Assembly: GCF_008831285.2 (NCBI RefSeq)
Contig: NC_045145.1
Coordinates: 8,802,802 to 8,866,801 of the forward strand
Origin: Nymphaea colorata
Lineage: Eukaryota > Streptophyta > Magnoliopsida > Nymphaeales > Nymphaeaceae
Direction of reading: 5' to 3'
DNA length: 64,000 bases
The notes under the pieces were generated by a model. It ran no database searches, was not told the origin of the DNA, and worked only from the letters and a program-made list of their open reading frames with translations. This document shows positions 12,086-21,776 of this stretch, one piece after another; position 1 is the stretch's first letter; every line of letters begins with the position of its first letter. A program made the position numbers and the translations under genes.

Positions 12086-13715
12086 AGTTTTACGTTTAGG
12101 TAAAACATCACGACCTTGCTCAACAAGTGAAATGAGGACAGGAACGAGAAGTTTGTCCTCTGAAAGAGACATGAGGTGAATACCCATATTAGAGAACATG
12201 TGGCTTCCTAGCATCGCCATGTTTAGAAGATTGATATTGATTTGCTGCTCTCGAGGATTTTCTTTAGCAAGGCCAGATGTAATATTCTTGAAGGATAACT
12301 TATCTAGAACTGACTGAATACTTGGAGGACTGAAGTGAACTAGACGTACCAGACAAGATCCAGTAGTTAATCGAATACTCTCCTACTTTCCTACTGCCTT
12401 AAAGATGTAACAGAGGTTTACTATCACTTCCTGACTAGTAAAACGGGCAGCCCAATCAGACCCTTGACTGCAAACATTTTCAATTGTTCTCAGAGCATAA
12501 AGCTGGGTGGTGTCATCTTCTCCTTTTCACAGTATAGAAGAAATTAGAGCAAAAACTAGACCAGATACCTGTATAAGGAATGGAAAAAAGAGTTACAAAC
12601 AAAAAGTGAATAAATAGTCATAGACCTGAAACCATGAAAAGCATATGCATAAAATACAAAAGGAAAGAAAATGTCAATTAAAGTAATAGTTCAGCTATAT
12701 AACCTGCCAACTAGGCGTAGATCAACCATCCTTTGTTGGAGAAGCAAGACCAGCACAATCCCTTGAACAATTTTCATTTTGTGTAGCAATATAGAACACC
12801 AGTTCACCTAGAGCAGCCATGGCATATCTTCTCACCTTGTCCTGTTTATCTCCAAGACTATCTGCCAGTACTTTAATGATTTCAGATGATGCCAAATCAA
12901 CTTCTATTGATGTTGAGTGCCAGATCAACAAGCCGATCAATGAAAGTAAATGAACACGAAGACCATAAGCTTTTGAAAGCCTTAGCATCTTTACAAGCAC
13001 TAGCATTATTGAGCTATTTGCTAAGGTGTTAGCAGCATCTGGATGTGCACTCAAAATTTCAAGATACTTAATTGTGTTCTGTTTTTCTGCATGAGAAGCA
13101 CTTCCAGTTAAATAGGTTGCAATGCGAGACAGAGGTTCATCCAACTTCCCTGGAGATCATTTCAAAAGTTCAATCATAGGCATAACAATGAACGGAAGGG
13201 GAGGCATTGCTTCTTGAGCCTTTTCAGTTTTCTTGCTACGCATTATTGGCCTGACAGAAAGGTCAGAAGGATGCCACAACACTTGGGAGAGATTATTAAT
13301 TGATCTCGATGAATCTGAACCTTCAGCAGCTCTTGCTTCCATTTTATGCATCTCCACAACATTTCGAGTAGCTCTCTTCTGACCTATGGCTGGTGTAGTG
13401 GTAGCAACTTCAGCAGGCAATGGGCATGACTCCTCTTCGTGGTTTTCCCCATTATCGGGTGGAAAGCCTGTCTTGTTAGGCATAACAAAGGTCTGAACTT
13501 TGTTCTCCAAAAGCCATGGCGGCCACATAGTTCAGACCACTGAATACGTTCAGCTGGATCCTTTACCAGGAGATGGTTCACTAAATTGCAAAAAGGTTTA
13601 GATGGATTATCAGGCAATGTTGGCACTGGGTCTGAGAGAATAGATTCAACCAATGCAGTAAATTCATATGCCACAAAGGGAGGTCTTCCAACGTAGCATT
13701 CATACAAAACGTAAT
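12086..13715 (-). pseudogene. RUK: RUNKEL-like kinase fragment (pseudogene)
   Basis: Minus-strand fragment of the plant kinase/ARM-repeat protein RUNKEL, which organises phragmoplast microtubules in cytokinesis (family knowledge). It opens in the kinase C-lobe (MYECYVGRPPF, then LLVKDPAERIQW), continues through a linker with LSQVLWHPSDLSVRP, and into helical ARM-type repeats (EKQNTIKYLEILS, MLVLVKMLRLSK). An intron (about 12705-12570) leads to a last exon with ENPREQQINLNLLNMAM. It is dead: stop codons lie at 12722-12724, 12527-12529 and 12383-12385, and there is a frame change near 13530. The first two are TGA where relatives have Arg, the third TAG where they have Gln. The catalytic N-lobe and the C-terminus are absent, and both ends abut pararetrovirus or AT-repeat sequence. 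Confidence 0.85.
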
Positions 13716-13833
13716 ATATATATTATATTATATATATATACGTATGTATATATATACATACAATGTTAATAGAAATATATTTTACATCCTTATATATAAT
13801 ACATATATATTATATGTTTTGATATGTTTACAA

Positions 13834-13867
<34 letters not shown>

Positions 13868-13875
13868 ATATACAA
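13712..13875. repeat. Imperfect (AT)n tract
   Basis: AT-dinucleotide-rich stretch with interruptions, sitting exactly between the 5' edge of the RUNKEL fragment and the second pararetrovirus block. Confidence 0.9.
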
Positions 13876-15156
13876 ATAATAAATATTTTTGTACATGAGT
13901 TCTTCATCTTGAAAGATTGCCACTTCTGGATAATCAACAAAGTTAATTCTCTAAAATTTTCGGCACAACTCTTCTTCCCATTTTGGACCTACAACAAAAT
14001 TAAGATTCTTCAGAAGACGAAGGATCTGTGACAAAAAAAAAGGATGACAGGTGTTTTGCCTATCGTAAGAAGGGCCATTACGCTAATTAATGCCCTAGCA
14101 GAGCTCCTCGACAAATCAAAATGAAGTTTGAAGTCCCAGAAATAAAAAAAGACTGGGGTCTGATAGAAAATGAAGAAGAGTTCAAAGAGTGCCTAAAAAA
14201 TAAAAATGTGTTCTATCTTGAAAGTGAAGAATAGACGATGAAACAACGCGCACCATTAGCATTGCAGAAACATCGTCGAAAGTAGCAGGGTGAATTTTCA
14301 TGGTAACAAAAAAGAACGAAAAGGATGTCATGATACAAACAGAATCTGAATTAGAACCAAACGAGTCCTTGTGTATAAGCGAATTTTGTAATAATTTCGC
14401 ATCAACCAGTACTTATGGTATCATTCATAGTAGCAACAGTGAAAAGAACACAAACTCGGAAGAAGCCCAATCAAGAGAATCATGTTCAGAAAATGAAAGA
14501 ATTTGTTCAGAAGATGAAGTCCCGGTAGCCCCAAAACATCAAGAGAAATGGGCAGTCTCAGAGAAGGTAGCAAAGGATATACAGGAAAAATGTACAACTC
14601 CTATCAATTTTTGGAATTTTACACCTAAAGATAGCCTTAAAATTTCTGAGATTAAGCATATCAAAAAGATATCCTTATCTGATGTTTCCGTAATTATCCC
14701 AGTTCAAATAGTTGCGGATAAAAGTGGAAAATGAAAAAAAATGACAAGCCTTCATTGACACTGGTGCAAATATCAAATTTTGCAAGAAAGAGATAATTAG
14801 CAATCAGGAGAACCAGGCTCAGAAAACGAAAGAATTTATTCGGAAGATGAAGTCCCGGTAGCCCCAAAACATCAAGAGAAATGGACAGTCTCAAACAAGG
14901 CAGCAAAGGCTATACAGGAAAAAGGTACAAATCCTATCAAATTTTGAAATTTTACACCTAAAAGTAGCCTTAAAATTTCTGAGATTAAGCAGATGAAAAA
15001 GATGTCCTTTCCTAATGTTTTTGTAATTATCCCAATTCAAAAAGCAATGGATAAAAGTGGAAAATGGAAAAAAGGACAAGCCTTCGTTGACGCTGGTGCA
15101 AATATGATTTTTTGCAAGAAAGAGATAATTAGCAATTGGCTATATTATCCCGAACA
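13876..15156 (+). pseudogene. Endogenous pararetrovirus, zinc-knuckle and protease region (decayed)
   Basis: Continuation of a Caulimoviridae-like polyprotein in the same strand as 11050-12085. A CCHC-type knuckle at 14052-14093 has lost its second Cys (Tyr at 14061-14063) and has an internal stop at 14088. The 144-codon frame 14300-14734 is an acidic linker. An aspartic-protease active-site triplet (DTG) lies at 14757-14765. A 333-bp tandem copy follows, with the triplet changed to DAG at 15089-15097. No reverse transcriptase is seen: the remnant ends in an A-run at about 15156, where unrelated repeat sequence starts. Stops and frameshifts make it non-functional. Confidence 0.7.
14490..15138 (+). 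repeat. 333-bp in-frame tandem duplication in the viral remnant
   Basis: GATGAAGTCCCGGTAGCCCC occurs at 14513 and at 14846 (offset 333, i.e. 111 codons), and the copies stay similar through the protease active site and CAAGAAAGAGATAATTAGCAA. The later copy differs at scattered positions, including the catalytic triplet. Confidence 0.88.
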
Positions 15157-16327
15157 AAAAAAGCTTGAAAGTTTCCTTTTGCTTGGGCAGGTAGTAAGAA
15201 CAAAACGAAGGCATATCATTGCATGACAAGATACTTTTAAAACGTTTTTAGGCACAATAAAAAAATTTCTCTTTCAAAAAAGTACTTGACATCAAATGGT
15301 ATAACATGGAAGTAGGAACTCTCTTCTACCAAGAGGAGTTTTTATGAAACCAGGCTGATTTGTTGGGTAGAAGAAGAACTCCATATGCTTTGCTATAGAA
15401 GTAGAGAAGATCAAACTATCCAATTCAAAAATCGAACTATCGAATTCGAAAATCAAATACAAATCACCTATTCTACTCTATCCCCACCTATCTAATCACT
15501 CATCCTTGCACCTTATGCTAAATAAATCAAGAATTCAAGCAAAAAAGATAAAACAGTTTATAAGAACATAAACACGTCCTAAAAATGAAGAAGTGAACCT
15601 ATATTTACTAAGTTGAACCCTTACCAACTATAAGATATAAAATTTCACTGAAAAAAAAAAATGAAAACAGCAAAGCAAACCTTTCCACCAATGTCGTGTG
15701 AGTTTAATGACTAAAGATCCAAAATTCTAAAAAAAATGAAGACTACTAAATAATGTTTCAAATCCAACCTAATTGGTCCAACTGAAAACTGGTGGCCATT
15801 TTACATATGCCAAAGAAGTTTTAGATACAAAAAAAATTTTGAAGGTCATTTTTATATTTAAAAACGATTTCTAATTTGGGGAAAATTCTACCAGAAACAC
15901 AGGACAACAGCTACAATTCCTAGTCTACTTCAAAAACGATCCTACAAATAAAAGTTCAATGTTCTCCAGTAAAAACAAATGATGTTAGCACGTCAAAAAA
16001 CAGTAATAAACACTCAATGGAACAATCACACCCATACCGGGTACTCCTATCCATACCAATGTAACATAAGTATCCATGCAACATGGTATATACTACTCAT
16101 TCCATTCATATGAATAACCGTACTTCTGATGAACATAGATGTGCATCTTTTTGACAGCACTCCTGAAGACCTGCAGCAAAAGAAATGCAGACATAAAACC
16201 GATAGCTTATTTTATGAGGCACAATTGGCTGATATGGCCTACATGCAGCTCAACTAAAGTTAAAAAAAAGCTGTGAAATGGATCAATTTTCCTTCCTACA
16301 TACTTGCAATGACCTACCAACTTTGAT
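15157..16327 (+). repeat. Direct repeat copy 1 (about 1.17 kb)
   Basis: Near-identical to 20107-21262 in the same orientation, from CTTGAAAGTTTCCTTTTG to TGACCTACCAACTTTGATTT. By eye only scattered substitutions and small indels separate the copies. The first half is also present, inverted, at 51790-52312. On the minus strand both copies carry an exon-like stretch ending in a stop (16171 to 16092 and 21101 to 21022; HIYVHQKYGYSYEWNE) behind a CTGCAG splice acceptor; I do not recognise its gene. The ends lack TG/CA, so this is not an obvious LTR pair. Confidence 0.85.
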
Positions 16328-16365
16328 TTTCAAGGAACATGTTTTTTTTTTTTTTTTTTTTTTAA
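16328..16365. repeat. Poly(T) tract at the repeat junction
   Basis: A run of about 22 T bases at 16342-16363, immediately after the end of direct repeat copy 1. On the minus strand it reads as poly(A). Confidence 0.9.
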
Positions 16366-16436
16366 ATAACTGCACAAAGTGCAAGCAACATACTTGCAAA
16401 GTGCAACGTCCAGAGAGCAGCTTGTATGTGTAACTC

Positions 16437-16532
16437 CATGGGTTTTAGCAAAGTGGAAAGCATATTCTCCAAATGTCAGACTAGCTTGTCTGGTAATGAT
16501 TTTGAGACTGTCAACAACTCCTCTAACAACCT
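16437..16532 (-). pseudogene. NAD-isocitrate dehydrogenase exon fragment
   Basis: A single minus-strand exon behind a TTTCCTCTGTAATCAG acceptor reads VVRGVVDSLKIITRQASL followed by EYAFHFAKTHG. This is the conserved segment of mitochondrial NAD-dependent isocitrate dehydrogenase subunits, which catalyse isocitrate to 2-oxoglutarate in the TCA cycle. Upstream (active-site start) and downstream exons are missing, so it is a stray exon. It lies downstream, on the same strand, of the P4-ATPase fragment, within the repeat-flanked mosaic block. The amino-acid match is strong over about 30 residues, so the family call is firm; the exact subunit is not. Confidence 0.82.
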
Positions 16533-17530
16533 GATTACAGAGGAAAAAACTAACTAAAAAGCTTGAAAAAGAGGGCAAGAGAAAAACAAGAGATTAGCAT
16601 TGCTCACTGATGCTCCAGACTCTCCTTCCATGTTCTCATGAATTGCCTCATTATCGGGTTTTGTAAGCAGTAAACCTGAATTAGATGGATAGCATGAATC
16701 AAGGATTTCAGTTAGGGGATGTTTGATGGCCTAGAAATATGGAATTGGAAATATATTTCCTGGAAAAAAGGAATGGGAAAAATATTTCCGATTCTCATTT
16801 TGATGTGTGTGTGATGACTCTGTGTTTGATGATAAGGAAATATATTTCCACATTTTCAGAAAATTAATACTTAGTTTGATAATAAGGAAACATTTTTCCA
16901 CATTTTCTAGAAGAGGAAGATTGATATAGCACATAAACAACAATAACAAGGAAAAGCGTAGACACATGTGGTAAAATTCAAACTTAAAATGTGGTAAAAT
17001 TTTAAAACACAATATGATAAGTTTTACTTGCAGCCACGTTTTCTTAATAAGAGTATACTTTTCATTATGCCAAAAAGCAATGGAAGAAGTGTCAGTGCCA
17101 TCTCCTTTCCTAGGCACTGTAAATTTTAGTCACGTGCACCCTTCATCCACTACAAATAGTGGTCTTATATCTAATTCAAGAAAACTTGATTAATTAAACC
17201 AATTATCGTCCAATCAGGAGGTCAAATGATTAGAGGTGATCTTTGGACAACCTCAGAATGTTGGCTCTTACAAAGGACTAACCCTTGAGACCAAATTTAC
17301 AGCTGATAAGCCCCACATTTGAGAAAACAACATAAAACATACATCATTCAACAAAGTAACCCAACCATAGAAGGTAACAAGATATTCAGTAAAATACACC
17401 AACAGCAGTCGGTAAACTATACCAACAATAGGAACAGCACAAAGAGAAGAAGGCTGCCTTGTGCAACAGAAGATAAAGAAACAAAGGGAGCACTATGAGA
17501 AAGCAGGCAGGCAGGAGGAAGTAAACCAGT
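16533..17530. other. Non-genic part of the mosaic block
   Basis: No recognised gene. It contains a short minus-strand open stretch at 16690-16610 flanked by splice-like sites, and at 16717-16830 a segment whose reverse complement recurs at 57180-57303 (GGATGTTTGATGGCCTAGAAATATGG end), probably one end of a DNA-transposon family. Confidence 0.5.
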
Positions 17531-17534
17531 TTAC

Positions 17535-18853
17535 CTGAGCTTTTTGCGATGGAGTAACACGGCAACAAACAGCAGTTCTTGATAAAACAACCAATTCAGC
17601 AAACGATGCGCGTCTATGCTTGTGTAATCTCCAGAGCCCAACCATTAATAACAAAAGCAACATCCTGGATGCAGAAAACACCAACGCTAACTCTTTTAGA
17701 GAACTCAAAGCATCCACCTTAACTGGACAAAATTCTACCATTTTCTACTGTGCGCCTAGTGAGAATACATTAGGAGCAAAAGGATACTTCAAAGTATTCA
17801 GATATCTATGAGTTACAGATAAGGTAGTGATACCCTGGGAGGGAGAAAAAAAAACTTGGTGAATTTGACAACATGAAAACAGATTTCTTGAAATGGCTCC
17901 TCACAATCATAAAATTTTGTATTATACAATTTATGCAATTACTTGAGGTATAAAATGACAAAGTTTGCACCTTAGGCTTGGAGGTGCTTATTCTTATTGT
18001 TAGCAACACCGTTTCCAAGCTCCTTGCGACTTCATCTTCTGTCCTCCCATTTATTAACAGAAGCTGTCCTTTTGGCCCTGCATGATCTAACTGACATAAG
18101 TTCTACTACCATTTGATAGCTTATGCATGACTAAGTAGTTTGTAATAGAAAGCGCAAGAAATAAGCAGGATCAGGTACAATAGAAACAACATCAACAAGT
18201 TTATCAAAAGGAACCATACTATTAGATCTGGATGCTAGCAGCCTTCTTATTAGCTTTCTCACGTATGCCTACACCATCTGTGCATGCCTGAGTCTCCACC
18301 AACAGCAGCACAAAACAAGATCAAGGGCGTCTTCCCTTCATCCACATACTGAAGATCTTGCATGAAGGAAGAAAAGAGAACTAAGACCACATTCTGATCA
18401 CATCCACATACAACTTGCACAGAGAAGAAAGTTTATATTTTCTTTACGAAAGTTGTCAAATGCCAAAAAGAGAAAACATTTCAGCTCGCTCTTTCTGACA
18501 ATCTGCGTTGATGAGACAAAGTGACCTGGGCTCGTGAGAAAAGAAGAATGAAGCATGACTAACCAAGAGACATTAGGTTGCAAGAGAGCACTATCTGAAT
18601 GGCTGGATTTTGTTTATCACCAGTAAGCATCCAAAAGTTGATTCCAGCCTTCCGAAGGATGTTGATTGTTTCAGGAACACCTTCCTGCAATGGCATCCAA
18701 AAGAAAATGAAGACAATCTACTTAAGTCAAACCAGAAGGAAGGCTCTTGCATGAAACAATACTGCCCAGAGAAGGAAAAAGAGAAACACCCGCAGACGGT
18801 CTTCTATTGCAGCAACTCCAAGAACCTCAAGAATGTGTTCCAAACCTATCAAG
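17535..18853 (-). pseudogene. ALA2: ALA2-like P4-ATPase fragment, four exons
   Basis: Minus-strand exons of a plant P4-ATPase (phospholipid flippase, aminophospholipid ATPase 2 type). Exon a is 18847-18790 (LEHILEVLGVAAIEDR). Exon b is 18684-18564 and carries the hinge motif TGDK at 18624-18613. Exon c is 18077-17971 (GQLLLINGRTEDEVARSLE). Exon d, about 17653-17535, contains FAELVVLSRTAVCCRVTPSQ. Exons b and c keep GT/AG sites and compatible phase. Missing are all membrane segments, the DKTGT phosphorylation site and the C-terminal half, and exon d is frameshifted near its start. It is an intron-bearing genomic fragment, not a retrocopy. A second copy of exons a-b lies inverted at 51256-51545. 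Confidence 0.86.
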
Positions 18854-18859
18854 AATATA

Positions 18860-20106
18860 TATAGTTAATAAATAATATAGCACAACTGAAACATAAATGC
18901 AACAGCACATGCCAACTAGAAAGAATGCATGCATAATACTTTAGGGAGACCAAAAGCATGGCCAATAGACAAGCCATTGCTAAGTAGCCACATGTTGGTC
19001 CATTCATTGGAACGTTCAAGCTTGACAACAACCTCATCTACAGAGCTCTAATTTGGCCCCCAGTGCCTACAAAGAGCTGGATGAACTTCACGTACATCCA
19101 AATTGCCAATGAATTATGATTAGGTAAAACAAGACATTTGAAAATCATAACCTACAACAAAAACTTTATTTTGAAGTACAAGATCAAACTCTCGTACAAC
19201 ATGAATCGACTTTTCCAAAACCACTGTACATCCACAAGAACTCTGATGAGTTGGGCTTTAAACTTCGACATCAGCTGCATGAATCAGAAGAAAAAAAAAT
19301 CTAATGATAGAAAAGTTAATAGCTAACGACTAGCGGTTTGGAAATAAAAAGAACAACATTTTTCAAAAACAGAGAGGGGCTGGGAGTTTCTCATATGCCC
19401 ATGAAGTTAGGAAACATTACAAAAGAGATGTCAAGTGTTTACTTTTAAATAGTTTATAAATCATCAATTTAAAACATAAGCAGAAAGTGCTCGTGTTGTG
19501 CAAATGATATGCCTTTCATTTACCCTCAATACCGTACAAGCATCGGGATTCATTTCGCATCAAGGTTGTTGAATCTCTAGAAGGGATGCCTTTAAATTTA
19601 AAAAAAAAATGAACATAAAGTAATCATCCTCAACGTCGTAGGAAATAAAAATAAAAAATAAAGAGCAGATATTGATCCAAAGATCGCACGTCCATGAAAG
19701 ATTGTCGCATTTCAATTCCTTCGAGTTCAGCCTTCATGCCATTTATCTCTTGACAGGTACCTTTTTTGTTTTTCTTGGTTTTGCTTCTTTTTCTTCCTTT
19801 TTTTTCTGCATTTGATTTTTTGCCTCTTCATTTTTTCTTGCTTTTGATTTTCTTTTTCAGGCCGACCTTCACCTTTGAGGGAATACCTCACCACCCCAAA
19901 GGCTACTACGAAGCTCCACCGCTTTGGTGGTCAGGTGTAGTTTTGTCACATATCAACCCGTTTCACCTTGCGGGTTTTCAACATGCCAAAAGTTCGTAAG
20001 TCATTATCTTCGCGTCATAGACATAAATCACCTATATGCCTACTCTTGACTTTCTCAGCTTCATAGGATTTTGCCAGATTTCCTCTTTTAATAATTGACA
20101 ACAAAA
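18860..20106. other. Repeat sequence shared with 52312-53590 (inverted)
   Basis: From about 19130 to 20106 this block matches the reverse complement of 52312-53590 in several collinear pieces, for example 19862-19990 with 52560-52735, and 19165-19240 with 53487-53560. A minus-strand exon-like stretch at 19050-18943 (VVVKLERSNEWTNMWLLSNG) precedes the ALA2 fragment; I do not recognise it. No intact gene is present. Confidence 0.7.
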
Positions 20107-21262
20107 AAAACTTGAAAGTTTCTTTTTGTTTGGGCAAGTAGTAAGAACAAAACGAAGGCATATCATTGCATGACAAGACACTTTTAAAATGTTTTTAGGC
20201 ACAATAAAAAATTTTCTCTTTCAAAAAAGTATTTGACATCAAATGGCATATCACCTGGAAGTAGGAACTCTCTTCTACCAAAAGAGGAGTTTTTATGAAA
20301 CCAAACTGATTTGTTGGGTAGAAGAAGAACTCCATATGCTCTCCTATAGACGTAGGGAAGATCAAACTATCCAATTCAAAAATCAAATATAAATCACCTA
20401 TTCTACTCTAGCCCCACCTATCTAATCACTCCTTCCTTGCACCTTATGCTAAATAAATCAAGAATTCAAGCAAAAAAGATAAAACAGTTTATAAGAACAT
20501 AAACACATCATAAAAACGTAGAAGTGAACCTATATTTACTAAGTTGAGCGCTTACCAACTATAAGATATAAAATTTCACTAAAAAAAAATGAAAATAGCA
20601 AAGCAAACCTTTCCACCAATGTCGTGTGAGTTTAATGACTAAAGATCCAAAATTCTAAAAAAAATGAAGACTACTAAATAATGTTGCAAATCCAACCTAA
20701 TTGGTCCAACTAAAAACTGGTGGCCATTTTACATATGCCAAAGAAGTTTTAGATACAAAAAAAAAAATTGAAGGTCTTTTTTATATTTAAAAACGATTTT
20801 TAATTTGATGAAAATTATACCAGAAACATAGGCCAATAGCTACAATTCCTAGTCTACTTAAAAAACGATCCTACAAATAAAAGTTCAATGTCCTTCAATA
20901 AAAACAAATGATATTAGCACGTCAAAAAACAGTAATAAACACTCAATGGAACAATCACACCCATACCGGGTACTCGTATCCATACCAATGTAACATAAGT
21001 ATCCATGCAACATGGTAGATACTACTCATTCCATTCATACGAATAACCGTACTTCTGATGAACATAGATGTGCATCTTTTTGAAAGCACTCCTCAAAACC
21101 TGCAGCAAAAGAAATGTAGACATAAAACTGATAGCTTATTTTATGAGGCACAAGTGGCTGATATGGCCTACATGCAGCTCAACTAAAGTTAAAAAAAAAA
21201 AGCTATGAAATTGATCAAATTTCCTTCCTACATACTTGCAATGACCTACCAACTTTGATTTA
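20107..21262 (+). repeat. Direct repeat copy 2 (about 1.16 kb)
   Basis: Partner of 15157-16327, same orientation. It ends exactly where the WRKY coding sequence begins (breakpoint at about 21262-21268). On its left it continues into 20040-20106, which copy 1 lacks but the inverted copy at 52312-52380 has, so this copy is nearer the original arrangement. Confidence 0.85.
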
Positions 21263-21269
21263 ACCTAAT

Positions 21270-21776
21270 GATGGTTATAATTGGTGAAAGTATGGTGAAA
21301 AGCTAGTTAAGGGAAGTAAGTTTCCACGGAGTTATTACAAATGTACTCATCCCAACTACCAAGTGAAGAAGAAGTTGGAGCGCTCTCATAATGGGTTGGT
21401 TACTGCGATGATATATGAAGGTGTCCATGGTCATCCAAAGCCCCAGCCAAGCCATCGACAGTCAGTTGGTGCTTCAAGTATTGCACAAGAAGGAAATGAT
21501 AAAGCGAAAGTCTTGCCAGCATTAACTGGTAAATAGATAGTCTAGCAGATAAGTGTCTCACTTTTAATCTGAAGTATGATCTTTATAGTTATATGACCTG
21601 ATTATACATTGCCAATGGATGCTCTAGGAAGGGCATTTAATCAGTTAGAAGCGGATGGAACTCCTAGACCATCTTCTCTGTCAACAAGTGATGATGAAGG
21701 TGGTGATGGGACTTCTGCTTACGGAGACAAATTGGAAGATGAGGGCGATGAAGGTGACCCAGAATCAAAGCGCAAG
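21270..21776 (+). pseudogene. Group I WRKY gene, N-terminal domain and linker (nonsense-mutated)
   Basis: Exon 21270-21528 encodes the first WRKY domain of a two-domain (group I, AtWRKY20-like) transcription factor. DGYNW is followed by TGA (21285-21287) where the Arg of WRKYG should be, then KYGEKLVKGSKFPRSYYKCT and a C2H2-type HGH end. A GTAAAT donor closes it. The next exon (about 21590-21776) is the acidic linker with PSSLSTSDDEGGDG and DPESKRK. WRKY proteins bind W-box DNA, and the C-terminal domain usually does the binding (family knowledge). The exon upstream of the first domain is missing; repeat copy 2 lies there instead. The linker is cut at 21777 by the insertion described next. 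Confidence 0.83.

Noticed and set aside
15157-21262. Direct repeats of about 1.15 kb read as the LTRs of a retrotransposon
   Set aside because: Ends are not TG...CA, there is no primer site or polypurine tract next to them, and the interior holds gene fragments instead of gag-pol.
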